Assembly: GCA_036500965.1 (NCBI GenBank)
Contig: DASYBC010000097.1
Location: 3,997 to 67,996, forward strand
Origin: AP-15 sp036500965
Lineage (GTDB): Bacteria > Pseudomonadota > Alphaproteobacteria > ATCC43930 > CGMCC-115725
Direction: 5' to 3'
DNA: 64,000 nucleotides
Position numbers and translations under genes: made by a program. Each line of letters opens with the position of its first letter. The stretch's first letter is position 1. Of the stretch, positions 44,721-53,979 are shown piece after piece. The notes under the pieces are model-generated. The model did no database searches, was not told the origin of the DNA, and saw nothing but the letters and a program-made list of their open reading frames with translations.

Positions 44721-46409
44721 CTAACCAGGGGCGTTTGCCGGCTCGCGGCGCAACGCCCAACGCACGCCGGTTCCGCCCGGTGCGACGCTTCCGCTCAGCA
44801 CTACCTGCTGGGTCTTGCGCGCTTCACCCGAGCCCAGGTAGACGCTCTCGCCGATGCTCATTGCGGCGCCGGCGGCGCGCAGCCGCCACGCCGTCCCGCC
44901 CGGCAATCGCAGCAGCGCAGCGGTTTCGTCCTCGATCAGCGAAGCCTCGACCGAGGGATGCAGGTGGAAGCGCGCGGCGAATGTGGCACCCGGCCGCCCG
45001 GCCAGCCGGTCTTCTCCGCGTAAATCCTCGCCATCGGCAGACAGAAACAGCTCGCGCGTATAAGTCAAGCCAAAGCGGTCGCGATAGCCGTCATGGGTCG
45101 CCGAGATCCATTGCTGGCCATCATGCTCGGACCGCTCGCAGCTGACCGAGATCGGGCTGCGGCCGATAATCCCATCGTCGCGGATCTCCACCGAGTTGGT
45201 GTCGGCAACGACCAGCACCGAATGCGCGGCGCTCGCCCGCGCGACTCGCCACGGTTGCGGCTGGGGGCCGCGATAGGCGCCGCAATTGACGATGATCCGC
45301 TCGCGTCCGTGGCTCATCTCGAACGACAGCGCGCCGGCATGCGCGTGCCCGTCAAAGCCCGGTGGCGGGGATCGTCCGGTATCGACCAGGATCAGGGTCT
45401 TGTCAGCCTGCAGCCGTTCGAAGCCGGTGTCGGGCGCATGCGCCGGGGCGCGCCCCTTGGCCTCGGACCGGGTCAGGGCGAGATCGATCATGACCCCGTC
45501 CTCCTCGAGCGCATCATTGAACAGCGCCAGGCGGCGATCGCCGTGGCGAAACAGCCGCAGCATTGGCGCCATCCTCTCGATGGCGTCCTGCAACGCGCCC
45601 GGCGTCTCGGTCCGCGCGGCACGCAGCACGGCGCGTGCGTCGATCAGGTCGCGAAGCACCTCGAGCTGCACCGACGGGCTGCGCGAGCGATGCCCCCCAT
45701 CGGCGAAAATCTGCGCCGGCAGCTCGCGCGCCAGCGCCTTGAGCACTTTCGCCAGCCGCGTCGTCGAGCCGTCGAGCATGGCGGCACCGGCGACCAGGCC
45801 TTTCAATGCTCGCAGCCGCGCTGCACCATTCTGCTCCCATGCGGCGGTGCGTGCGAGGTGGCGCAACTGCGCCGCGAGACTGGTCAGCATCGTGCGGCGA
45901 AACACCGGGTCCTTGTCGCGGCCGGCGATGTCCTCGAAATGGGCGAGCAAGGCGGACAGCCGGGTCGCCAAAACGTCCGAGCGCCAGGCGACAGCATGCC
46001 AGGGTATGCGCGCGGCGAGCCAGCTCTGCACCAGCTCTCGCGCCGCCTGACGGCCGGCCGCCCCGGTAGCGACCAGATCCGGCAGCCAGCCGAAGCCATG
46101 CCATGCGGCGAGCCATTCCTCTCCGGCAGCGGGCGGAAACCAACGCGGCGAAGGGTTGCGAACGAGCTCGCCGGCCAGCTCGACATCACCGGCGGCGATC
46201 GCGGCGCCGCGTTTTGGATCGCCCGGCCACAGCGGCGCGATCTTTATTCGCAGCTCGGCCGGAACCCGGCCGATCAAGGTGTAGCGATAGAGCGGGCCGG
46301 CCGCGAGCCTCTGGATTGTGCCGTACCGCAGCCGCGCCAACCAGCCCGGGCTGCCCCGCGCCCGGGAGATCCGCGGCCTGCCCTCGCTCACGCCGGCAGA
46401 GCTTGTCAT
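44721..46409 (-). CDS. Heparinase II/III family protein
   Basis: About 562 residues. An N-terminal alpha-helical toroid region (PLYRYTLIGRVPAELRIK, HGFGWLPDL) is followed by the heparinase II/III beta-sandwich with FDGHAHAGALSFEMSHG and RIIVNCGAYRGP. Alphaproteobacterial members are widely conserved, cytoplasmic and of unsettled role; polysaccharide lyase activity is the family expectation. Start uncertain: ATG at 46409 or 46436. It overlaps nothing upstream and directly precedes the WecA-like gene, so it may process the same surface glycan. Confidence 0.85.
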   Translation of the reverse strand: MTSSAGVSEGRPRISRARGSPGWLARLRYGTIQRLAAGPLYRYTLIGRVPAELRIKIAPLWPGDPKRGAAIAAGDVELAGELVRNPSPRWFPPAAGEEWLAAWHGFGWLPDLVATGAAGRQAARELVQSWLAARIPWHAVAWRSDVLATRLSALLAHFEDIAGRDKDPVFRRTMLTSLAAQLRHLARTAAWEQNGAARLRALKGLVAGAAMLDGSTTRLAKVLKALARELPAQIFADGGHRSRSPSVQLEVLRDLIDARAVLRAARTETPGALQDAIERMAPMLRLFRHGDRRLALFNDALEEDGVMIDLALTRSEAKGRAPAHAPDTGFERLQADKTLILVDTGRSPPPGFDGHAHAGALSFEMSHGRERIIVNCGAYRGPQPQPWRVARASAAHSVLVVADTNSVEIRDDGIIGRSPISVSCERSEHDGQQWISATHDGYRDRFGLTYTRELFLSADGEDLRGEDRLAGRPGATFAARFHLHPSVEASLIEDETAALLRLPGGTAWRLRAAGAAMSIGESVYLGSGEARKTQQVVLSGSVAPGGTGVRWALRREPANAPG

Positions 46410-46631
46410 TCGCCGGCAGCCCCTTTGCTGCGCCATCCGGGACGGGTGCGGCCCAAGCCGCGAAAACCGTGCCGGAGATCCAAACCTATGGCGCTTCGTA
46501 ACAAGGAAACCCGGGCGCCGCAAGCCGTCGGGCCCGCGCGGCTGCACATGGCGCGCGACGACGGCCGGTTTTCGATTGCTTCGTCTCCGGCAGGGGTAAG
46601 CAGGGTGCGGTAGGGCTGATCGCCGCGATCG

Positions 46632-47276
46632 TCAGGTGACGAATCGGAGCAGGCCGCGACGTGCGATCGTCGACCGCCTGGCGGCGCCGCTGGCGATGAT
46701 CGCGTCGAGGCCGAGTGCGCGACCGTAGCGATGCACCGCGAAAATCAGCATCAGCACCAGCAGAAAGAAATAAGTCCATGGCCACTCGGTCGGTGCGCTG
46801 TAGAGGCCGAGCCACAGATTGGCGATCTGCGCCGCGCCGATCAGGCCCCAGAACGGAACGAACAGCCCGAGGATCAGCGAAACCGCGGTCAGCACCTCAA
46901 GCGAATAGACGATTGGCGCAAAGACATAGAAATGCGGCAGGACCACGTGGTTGACGAAATCGGCCTGAAACGGGATCGCCGCGTGCTTGCCCATCAATCC
47001 CATCCAATAGGCGAGCCCGGTCTGGCCGAACGGCTTGTTCGGGGTGAGGGTATAATAGGGCGGCAATTTCCACAGGGTCTGCTGCCACCACATCGCGCCA
47101 ATCAAAAAGCGGCAGATCCAGCCGAACACTCTCGTCGCGCTGCGTTGCGAGGGGATCGTGCGCCAAGCGTAGCCGGCGATGACGATGCTGGCGACGAGCA
47201 GCAGCCAGAAGACCGCCGTGGTCCAGCCCGGCTGGGTCAGAAAATGGACGACGTCGGAGACCGGGTTCGGGTTCAT
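46632..47276 (-). CDS. DoxX-like membrane protein
   Basis: A 214-residue protein with about five hydrophobic helices and the DoxX-like features RFLIGAMWWQQTLWKLPP and a polar LIFAVHRYGRALGLDA at the C-terminus. DoxX relatives act in thiosulfate or quinone redox, but many are unassigned. Its start overlaps the GT2 stop as ATGA, making it the last gene of a six-gene coupled operon. Its relation to the glycan genes is unknown. Confidence 0.72.
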   Translation of the reverse strand: MNPNPVSDVVHFLTQPGWTTAVFWLLLVASIVIAGYAWRTIPSQRSATRVFGWICRFLIGAMWWQQTLWKLPPYYTLTPNKPFGQTGLAYWMGLMGKHAAIPFQADFVNHVVLPHFYVFAPIVYSLEVLTAVSLILGLFVPFWGLIGAAQIANLWLGLYSAPTEWPWTYFFLLVLMLIFAVHRYGRALGLDAIIASGAARRSTIARRGLLRFVT

Positions 47277-47977
47277 CGCTGGTGCCCCTCGCAGGCGATG
47301 CGGGTCAAAGTGGCGCCGATTCGCAGGCTCGCCCTGACGGTTCCCGACAGGCTGCCGGAAACCTTTGAGCTTCCGCCGGCGCGGCGACGATGGTCCACCG
47401 GGATCTCGAGGATGCGCAGACCGGCGCGAGCCGTCCGCATTTGCATTTCGAGGTTCCAGCCAAAGGTCATCTCGCGCATGCCGAGCCGAGCCAGCGCCTC
47501 GTGGCGGATCGCACGAAACGGAGCCATGTCGGTGTAGCGCACCCCATAGAGCAGGCGCAGCACCCAGCCGATCGCATAGCCGGCGACGATCTGGTGCGCG
47601 CTCATGCTGCCCCGCTCGCGCCGGCCGCGGGTGCGCGAGCCGATCACGAAGTCGTATTCGCCCGCGAGGATCGGCGCGAGCAGCGCTGGGATCAGCTCCG
47701 GCGGGTCGCTGCCGTCGCCGTCGAGAAACACCAGGATGTCGCAGCCACCCGCCGCCTCGGCACCGGCGCGGCAGGCGCGGCCGTAGCCGCGGCGGCTCTC
47801 GCTGACGATGCGGGCGCCGGCGGCGCGAGCGCGCGCGACGGTGCGGTCGGCGCTGCCGCTGTCGGCGACGATGATCGCGTCGACAGCATCGCGCGGGACG
47901 GCGGCGAGCACCCCGCCGATCGCCGCCTCCTCGTTGAAGGTCGGGATGATCAGCGCGACGCGCGGCCGCACGCTCAT
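47273..47977 (-). CDS. Family 2 glycosyltransferase (DPM/polyprenol-phosphate type)
   Basis: A 234-residue GT2 protein. IIPTFNEEAAIGGVL is the nucleotide-sugar site, VFLDGDGSDPPE the DxD-type metal motif, and FVIGSRTRGRRERGSMS and MTFGWNLEMQMRTA the acceptor region. No membrane helix, so it is cytosolic and resembles dolichyl-phosphate mannose synthase. It would make polyprenyl-phosphate sugars for the GT87-like partner. Its ATG shares one base with the radical SAM stop (TGATG). Confidence 0.88.
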   Translation of the reverse strand: MSVRPRVALIIPTFNEEAAIGGVLAAVPRDAVDAIIVADSGSADRTVARARAAGARIVSESRRGYGRACRAGAEAAGGCDILVFLDGDGSDPPELIPALLAPILAGEYDFVIGSRTRGRRERGSMSAHQIVAGYAIGWVLRLLYGVRYTDMAPFRAIRHEALARLGMREMTFGWNLEMQMRTARAGLRILEIPVDHRRRAGGSSKVSGSLSGTVRASLRIGATLTRIACEGHQR

Positions 47978-49041
47978 CACAGGCTCCAGCGCAAACCGCA
48001 GCCGGCGCAGGCCGGTGACGGCTGATCGCTCAGCAATGCGCTGCGAAAGGCCTGATAGCGCGGGCCGTTCCAGATCTCGCGCAAGCTCTCTTGGGTGGCG
48101 TCGCCGAGTGTGAAGCTGTCATAGCCGCGCATCGAAAACGGCGCGATGCAGCACGGGATCGCCCGGCCATGCGCGGTGAAATACATCAGGGTCCAGGGCC
48201 GCCGGCACGGCGACCACGGGTGCGCGGCGTCCTGCTGCCTCAGGCTGGAGGCGGGGTCGGCCGCTCCGGAAGCGTTGAAGCTGACCCCAAGCTCGCGCGC
48301 CAGGGCTTCGGCCTCGCCGACCCGCCGGCTCTCCTCGCCGTCGTCACCCTCGAACAGCGCCGATTGCGGCCGGGCCAGGCCCTGCCCCTCGGGGAAATAG
48401 ACGAGGCGCTGCAGATAGACCTCGGGGATGCCGAGATCGTGCGCCAGCCTGACGAAGTCGCCGAGCTGGTCGATCGTCTCCTTCAAGCCGGTCAGCCACA
48501 AGGATAGGCGCGGGGTCGCGGCGCCGAGCTCCTGCTGTAGTGCACAAAACGCGCGGATGTTGCGCAGGATGCGGGCGAACATGTCACGCCCGCGCACCAG
48601 CTTGAACGCCTGCGGCTCGGCGGCGTCGAGCGACAGGCGCAACTCGTCGAGCCCGGCCTCGATCAGCTCACGCCCCTTGCGCCGGGTCAACAGGGTGCCG
48701 TTGCTGTTGAACAGCACATAGCTGCCGCGATCTTTCAGGTAGCGGATCATCCGCGGCAGGGTGCGCACCATCATCGGCTCGCCGACCCCGTGCAGCACGA
48801 CGCGGGCGATGCGCGGAAACTGATCGACGATCCTGGTGAACAGCTCCCAGCTCATGTCGCCGGGCGGCTCCAGCGCCTCGAAGGTGCGCGGGCAGGTCGT
48901 GCATAGGAGATTGCAGCGGTTCGTCGTCTCCAGATAGAGGCAGACCGGCTCGGCTTCGGCCATTGGGCCACGTTCACTCGCGATATGGTCGAAATAGCGG
49001 CGCGGATCGGATGGTGCCAGGATGGGCGGGGAGCCGGACAT
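47977..49041 (-). CDS. Radical SAM/SPASM domain protein
   Basis: A 354-residue radical SAM enzyme. The [4Fe-4S] motif is CNLLCTTC near residues 43-50, and a C-terminal SPASM-like set includes CCIAPF and CAGCGLRW with a third cysteine in SPCRRPW. These suggest auxiliary clusters and modification of a peptide or small molecule. GGGAGAG precedes the ATG. It sits between the GT87-like and GT2 genes with a 2-base gap and a 1-base overlap, so it likely modifies the same product. It lacks the signature of HpnH or ArsS that I would recognise. Confidence 0.88.
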   Translation of the reverse strand: MSGSPPILAPSDPRRYFDHIASERGPMAEAEPVCLYLETTNRCNLLCTTCPRTFEALEPPGDMSWELFTRIVDQFPRIARVVLHGVGEPMMVRTLPRMIRYLKDRGSYVLFNSNGTLLTRRKGRELIEAGLDELRLSLDAAEPQAFKLVRGRDMFARILRNIRAFCALQQELGAATPRLSLWLTGLKETIDQLGDFVRLAHDLGIPEVYLQRLVYFPEGQGLARPQSALFEGDDGEESRRVGEAEALARELGVSFNASGAADPASSLRQQDAAHPWSPCRRPWTLMYFTAHGRAIPCCIAPFSMRGYDSFTLGDATQESLREIWNGPRYQAFRSALLSDQPSPACAGCGLRWSL

Positions 49042-49043
49042 TT

Positions 49044-50357
49044 TCACTCTCCCTCGATAGCGGGTTGCCGGCGGCGCCACAGGTCGCGCACGGCAAGCGC
49101 CGCGAACGGCCCGTAAATCGCGGTTTCCGCCAGCAGCCGATGATCGCTTCGCACCAGATGCGAGCCCACCGGCACCAGGTAAAGCAGAAGGCTCGCATTG
49201 GTCAACCACAGCAGCGACGGCCACGGGGCAAAGCAGGCGAAGACGATCAGCCAGGTAAAATACCACGGATAATGCGGCGACAGCAGAAACATGAAGGCGC
49301 CGGCCAGCAGCGCGGCGCCGGCGAAGCCCTCGCCGGCAGGGTTGCGCGCGAAAGCTACGGCGAACGCCAGCGCCACCAGGATTGCCCCGGCGCCGGCGAC
49401 ATAGGCGAGCGCCGGCAGCTGCGCGAAGGCCGGCACGGTCTGGAGCACGCTCCACGGATAGAAGCCGGCGCCGCCCGCGGTAAAGCCTTCCTCGTTGGCG
49501 TATCCCGGCAGGAACCCCAGGACCCGCCAGCCGACGCCGATGAACGGCAGGTAGGCGAGGATTGTCGCGCCCGCCCAAGTCGCCGGCATGCGCCAGTCCC
49601 AGCGGCGGTAGAGCGCCGGCAGCAGCAGCGCCGGGTAGAGCTTGACCAAAGTGGCGCCGGCAAGCGCCAGCCCGGCGAGCCACCGGTTGCCGCGCCGATC
49701 GCCCCACAGCGCCAGCACGACGAAGGCGATCATCGCGGCGTCGATATGGCCGCTGCCGGCAAACTCCCAGATCGGCAGCGGATGCCAAGCATAAACCAGG
49801 ATGCGCTGCCGCGGCAGGCCGGCGGCGTCGAGGAGCCGCAGCAGCAAAAGCATGGCGAGCGCCTCGAAAACGACCATCGCCGCCTTCATCGCAATCAGCG
49901 ACTGGCTGACCCGGGTCACCAAAAAAAAGATCGCCTCGGCCGCCGGCGGGTAGATGGTTGGCGCGTAGTTGTTGCGGTTGATGCGCGGAAAGATCCGAGC
50001 GTCGCGCAATTTTTCGAGATGCGGGTCGACCGGGATGTAGCGGTAAGGGTTGATGCCCGCGGCTTCGACCCGTCCGTCCCAGACATAGCGATAGATGTCG
50101 GTCGACAGATAGGGCGGGGCAAGCAGCACCGGTAGGCGCAGCAATGCGGCGACGGCGACGATCAGCGCCAGCGCGCCCCGCGATCGGCCGGCGTTCCACA
50201 CGAGGCCGACAGCCAGCAGATAGATGGCGGCTTGCGCCAGGGCGACGGCGACAAAACCGTCGATGTCGTCGCGACGCTGGCGCGCGAGCCCGAGCAAGGT
50301 CAAGCCCAGCAGTGCTGCCGCGCATGCCAGCAGCGCGGGCAGGCGCCGCCGGGTCAC
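49044..50357 (-). CDS. GT87-like polytopic mannosyltransferase
   Basis: A 437-residue protein with about ten membrane helices. The periplasmic loop has PPYLSTDIYRYVWDGRVEAA with the acidic pair of GT87/PIG-M-like transferases and NNYAPTIYPPAAEAIFF. It would use a polyprenyl-phosphate sugar, which the GT2 in this operon could supply. The GTG start overlaps the TIGR04282-like gene's stop by four bases. Acceptor unknown. Confidence 0.85.
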   Translation of the reverse strand: MTRRRLPALLACAAALLGLTLLGLARQRRDDIDGFVAVALAQAAIYLLAVGLVWNAGRSRGALALIVAVAALLRLPVLLAPPYLSTDIYRYVWDGRVEAAGINPYRYIPVDPHLEKLRDARIFPRINRNNYAPTIYPPAAEAIFFLVTRVSQSLIAMKAAMVVFEALAMLLLLRLLDAAGLPRQRILVYAWHPLPIWEFAGSGHIDAAMIAFVVLALWGDRRGNRWLAGLALAGATLVKLYPALLLPALYRRWDWRMPATWAGATILAYLPFIGVGWRVLGFLPGYANEEGFTAGGAGFYPWSVLQTVPAFAQLPALAYVAGAGAILVALAFAVAFARNPAGEGFAGAALLAGAFMFLLSPHYPWYFTWLIVFACFAPWPSLLWLTNASLLLYLVPVGSHLVRSDHRLLAETAIYGPFAALAVRDLWRRRQPAIEGE

Positions 50358-51148
50358 CTTGGCGCGCGGCCGGCCTGCACCCCGGGCGCCGCGATCCCGA
50401 TCCGTTGGCCGCCATCGCCGGCGACGAGGCGGCGCAAAAACGCCGCGGTATGGGGTGCTGGATAGCGGACCGGCGCGTTGCCGACCAAGCCGCCGCCGAG
50501 CAGCTCGCCGGCCAGACGACGCAGCGACGGCAGATCATCGACGTCGTACCAGCTCGGTAAGAGCAGCGCGTCGAGCCCGATCTCGCGCGCCCGGGCGAGG
50601 GTTTGCGCCAGCACGCGCTCGGTGCTCCAGTCGATCTCCTCGAACAGCCGCATGTGCGGAGCTTTGAGGCCGATGCAGTAATAACCGCCATCCTCGGCCG
50701 GCCCCAGCACGACCCGGTCGCCCGGCCCCCGCAGCGCCCGCACCGCCTCGATCAGCACCGAATTCGGCAGGGTCGGGCTGTCGGAATTGACGAGGCAGAC
50801 CGATCCATAACCGTCGGCCAGCAGGTCGCGGGCCGCGTCGAAAAGGCTGTAGCCGAGGCCGACCCGCCGCGATGGCAACAGCCGGATCGCTTCCGGCAGC
50901 AAGTCGCGAAAGGCCGCCTCGGAGCCTGGCGGCGAATAGGCGACATGGCCTTCGATCGGCGCCGATCGCGCCGCCAGCAGCACGTTTTCGGTGATGTCGC
51001 GAATAAAAGAGCCGCTCAACGCCGCCGCTTCGGCCTCGGACAAGGGCGGCGCCAATCGCGTTTTGACCTCGCCGAGCCGTGGCGCCTTGGCCATCACCGC
51101 GATCGCGCAAAGCTTGGCGAGGTCGCGGCGCGGCAACAGCCCGCTCAT
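50354..51148 (-). CDS. TIGR04282-like (DUF2064) glycosyltransferase
   Basis: A 264-residue GT-A-like protein. AIAVMAKAPRLGEVKTRLAP is the nucleotide-binding loop, CLVNSDSPTLP the metal region and GPAEDGGYYCIGL a conserved active-site block. The family is annotated in databases as arsenosugar biosynthesis glycosyltransferase because it often neighbours ArsS-like genes; that role is not shown here. ATG overlaps the phosphorylase stop as ATGA. Confidence 0.88.
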   Translation of the reverse strand: MSGLLPRRDLAKLCAIAVMAKAPRLGEVKTRLAPPLSEAEAAALSGSFIRDITENVLLAARSAPIEGHVAYSPPGSEAAFRDLLPEAIRLLPSRRVGLGYSLFDAARDLLADGYGSVCLVNSDSPTLPNSVLIEAVRALRGPGDRVVLGPAEDGGYYCIGLKAPHMRLFEEIDWSTERVLAQTLARAREIGLDALLLPSWYDVDDLPSLRRLAGELLGGGLVGNAPVRYPAPHTAAFLRRLVAGDGGQRIGIAAPGVQAGRAPR

Positions 51149-51966
51149 CGCCGCGGGTCGGCGAGACCGCGCCAGGCGCGTGCCGCCGCGGCGATCACCG
51201 AGAGCGACGCAGCGACGCCGTCGGCCTCGCCCTTTTCGAAGTCGCCGGCGCTGACCGCCATCTGGTTCGTCACATGGGCGAAGCATAGGACCGGCTTGCG
51301 TCGGGCGACGGCGAACGCATACAGCGCGGCGGCTTCCATTTCGACCGCGAGGATGCTGCGGGCGCGGGCCCGATCGATCGCCGCCGCGGTCTCGCGAAAC
51401 GGCGCGTCGGTGGTCCAGGCGGCGCCGCGATAGACCGGCTCGACCGACCCCGCCAGCGCCGCGACCGCGCGCTCGACCAGGATCGGGTCGGCCTCGGCGA
51501 ATTCGGCCGGCGGCAGATAATGGTAGCTGGTGCCTTCGTCACGGAGCGCCCGCTCGATCAGCACGAAATAGGGCGGCGGCCCGCGCGCCTCGATCTGGCC
51601 GGCCGACGTCATGCTGATCAGAAAGCGGCAGCCGGAGACGAACAGCTCTTCGGCGAGCAGCACGGCAAACGATGCCCCGACCGCGCAGCCGATGATGCCG
51701 AAGCGCTCGCTGCCGTGGTCGAACTCGTAAAGATCGGTGTGGTAGCAGGCCCAGCCTGGCGAGAGATGCGCCCTTCCGGCCCGGCGCAGCCCGCGCAGGA
51801 TGTCGCCATCGGGGTCGAGCACGCAGATCTGCGGCACGTCGCGGACCGGCACGCCCTTCTGCCGACGCGCCTCGCGCAGCAGGTTGGCCGGCTCGAACAC
51901 CGACGCCGCGGCAAAATCCTTGCCGGCCAGGATTGGCGGCGTGGGCGCACGGCGGTCGTCGTTCAT
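51145..51966 (-). CDS. Nucleoside phosphorylase family protein
   Basis: A 273-residue protein of the PNP/UDP phosphorylase family. FGIIGCAVGASFAVLLAEEL is the phosphate-binding region and ILAVEMEAAALYAFAVAR contains the E-M-E ribose-binding motif. SMTSAGQIEARGPPPYF and the C-terminus are distinctive to this branch. It could cleave a nucleoside or a nucleoside-linked product to free base and sugar phosphate. It is the first gene of the six-gene operon, so it may act early, for example releasing adenine from a 5'-deoxyadenosyl intermediate. Confidence 0.85.
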   Translation of the reverse strand: MNDDRRAPTPPILAGKDFAAASVFEPANLLREARRQKGVPVRDVPQICVLDPDGDILRGLRRAGRAHLSPGWACYHTDLYEFDHGSERFGIIGCAVGASFAVLLAEELFVSGCRFLISMTSAGQIEARGPPPYFVLIERALRDEGTSYHYLPPAEFAEADPILVERAVAALAGSVEPVYRGAAWTTDAPFRETAAAIDRARARSILAVEMEAAALYAFAVARRKPVLCFAHVTNQMAVSAGDFEKGEADGVAASLSVIAAAARAWRGLADPRR

Positions 51967-52083
51967 CGCCTTGTTGTTCGATACATTCCCCGATCCGTCA
52001 ACAACCGCGACCGTCGCTGGTCATTCGGCGCGTACCGAAATACAACGCTTGGCGCGAAGGCCGGACCGCGCAGAAAACACCGC

Positions 52084-52431
52084 ATGATCAGCACCGTCGA
52101 TACGCACGAGCTGGTGAAGGACCTGAAGGCGTCCGGCTTTACCGACGCGCAGGCCGAAGCGGTCACACGCGCGGTGAGGCAATCGCAGGATTTTTCCGAT
52201 CTGGTCACCAAATCGGACCTGGCTCTGTTTCGGGGAGAGATCCGGGAGGAAATCGGAGAAGTAAGAGGAGAGCTCCGCGCCGAAATCAGCAGAATCCGCG
52301 AAGAAATGGTGGCGTTGGAGCTGCGGCTGATCAAGTGGATGATCGGCATCGGCATTGCCGCAACGCTCGCGGTCAGTGGAATGGTGTGGGCTGCGGCGCA
52401 AGTGCTCCTGCGGGCGCTGCCGCATCCCTGA
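52084..52431 (+). CDS. DUF1640/CCDC90-like coiled-coil membrane protein
   Basis: A 115-residue protein. An N-terminal helical head (FTDAQAEAVTRAVRQSQDF) is followed by a long charged coiled coil (residues about 40-80) and a C-terminal membrane helix (WMIGIGIAATLAVSGMVWAA). This matches the bacterial relatives of mitochondrial MCUR1/CCDC90 proteins. Function unknown. No strong ribosome-binding site is seen, but the start fits family length. Confidence 0.78.
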   Translation: MISTVDTHELVKDLKASGFTDAQAEAVTRAVRQSQDFSDLVTKSDLALFRGEIREEIGEVRGELRAEISRIREEMVALELRLIKWMIGIGIAATLAVSGMVWAAAQVLLRALPHP

Positions 52432-52457
52432 TCGAGTGTGTTCTCGAGGAGGCGCCC

Positions 52458-53858
52458 ATGTCGTTGAGCCGTGAGTTCGCCCGGTTCGTCGCCAATCTGA
52501 AATACGAAGATCTGCCGCCGGAGGTTGTCGATCGGGCCAAGGGGGTCACCCTTGAGGCGCTATCCTCGGCATTGGTCGCGCACGACATGCCGGCGAGCCG
52601 GCAGGCCTTGGCCTTGATGCAGGAGGAGGAGGCGGGCGGCGGCGGGGCTGCGACCGTCTTGGGCAACGGCGCGAGGCTGACCAAGGGCGGGGCCGCCTTT
52701 GTCAACGCCGAGACGATCTTCGCCGGCGGCAAGTGGGACACCTTTCGCATGCTGACCCATCCCGGCACCGCGATCCTGCCGGCGGCATTCGCCGCGGCGG
52801 AAGTCGCCGGCGCCTCGGGTCGCGAATTCCTGACCGCGGTCGCCGCCGGCTATGAGGTCATGGAGCGGATGGCCGCCGAGTTCATCCCGACGGTCATGGC
52901 GCGCGGCTTTCACGCCGGGCCGGTGTTTGGCATCTTTGGCGCCGCGGTCGCCGCGGCCAAGCTCGGCAGCCTCGACGAGAACCAGATCCACGGCGCCATC
53001 GCCCAGTGCGTCAACCTCGCCGCCGGCAATCTCGAGGGCGCCCGCAGCGGCGGCCGCTCATTGCGCGAGGGTGGTGCCGTGCGCAACGCGCTCCTCGCGG
53101 TGGCGCTGGCCAGGCACGGCGTCCCGGGCGGCGAGACGACGTTGGAGGGCGAAGCCGGCTTCTACCACGCCTATGCCGGCAACAATCGCGGCGAGCTGCG
53201 CTTCAGCTTTACCGGCCTGAACCGCACCGAAATCGCCAAAATCACCGATGACCTCGGCCGCGACTGGATGTTTCTCGAAACGCTGTACCGGATTTATTCG
53301 ACCGCCGGCTACAACATCGCCCATATCGAGGTGACCGCGCGGCTCTGCGAAGAGAACGGCATCCGCGCCGAGGACATCGAGCGCATCGAGGCTCTGGTCA
53401 ACTGGCTCGAGACCGAATATCCGAGCCCGGCCTTTCCGAGCCGCGGCATCGACAACCCGGCGCAAATCGGCAGCACCCAGTATTTCACCGCGTATGGCGC
53501 CGTCGAACGCGGCTACCCGCTGCTGCGCGGCGACCGGCCCGACCCCGGCGAGAGCGACCCTCCGGCGGTGCTAGATCTGATGCAGCGCGTCACCCTGATC
53601 CCGACGGTGCGGCGCACCTTGTTCGGCCCGCGGATCACGGTGTTTTTGAAGGATGGGCGCAGCTTTACCAAAGAGGGGACCGGCCGCGAATTCATCTGGG
53701 ATTTTGAGGAGCAGGCCCGGCGCATCCGCCCGATCGCCTCGGGCCTCGCCATCCGCGAGGCGCAGTTCGTCGAGCTGATCGAGGCGTGCCGCCACCTCGA
53801 TCGCCTCGACCGCGCCGCCGAGAAGCTGATCGCGCTGACCATCCCCTCTGAGGGTTAG
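52458..53858 (+). CDS. MmgE/PrpD family protein
   Basis: A 466-residue member of the 2-methylcitrate dehydratase-like family, acting on 2-methylcitrate, cis-aconitate or related acids. All-helical N-terminal domain with GGAAFVNAETIFAGGKWD and HPGTAILPAAFAAAEVAG, then the smaller mixed domain. GAGGAGG lies 7 bases before the ATG. No prpB/prpC neighbours are present, so 2-methylcitrate itself is not supported as substrate. Confidence 0.86.
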   Translation: MSLSREFARFVANLKYEDLPPEVVDRAKGVTLEALSSALVAHDMPASRQALALMQEEEAGGGGAATVLGNGARLTKGGAAFVNAETIFAGGKWDTFRMLTHPGTAILPAAFAAAEVAGASGREFLTAVAAGYEVMERMAAEFIPTVMARGFHAGPVFGIFGAAVAAAKLGSLDENQIHGAIAQCVNLAAGNLEGARSGGRSLREGGAVRNALLAVALARHGVPGGETTLEGEAGFYHAYAGNNRGELRFSFTGLNRTEIAKITDDLGRDWMFLETLYRIYSTAGYNIAHIEVTARLCEENGIRAEDIERIEALVNWLETEYPSPAFPSRGIDNPAQIGSTQYFTAYGAVERGYPLLRGDRPDPGESDPPAVLDLMQRVTLIPTVRRTLFGPRITVFLKDGRSFTKEGTGREFIWDFEEQARRIRPIASGLAIREAQFVELIEACRHLDRLDRAAEKLIALTIPSEG

Positions 53859-53979
53859 GAACACGCCGACGATCCCCCGGAACGTATGCCGGAAAGCAGC
53901 CCGCGATTCTATGGCAGATCCGAGTCTCGCCCAGATCCGGAGCCGGTGGGGCCGGATCGGCGCCAAGAAGCGACGGCGG

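Noticed and set aside
47977..50691. Single 904-residue frame over the radical SAM and GT87-like genes
   Set aside because: The N-terminal part is a shadow of the GT87-like gene; the radical SAM protein starts at 49041 after a clear ribosome-binding site.
50354..51966. Arsenosugar biosynthesis cluster
   Set aside because: Only the TIGR04282-like gene name suggests it; no arsM or recognisable arsS signature occurs in the window.
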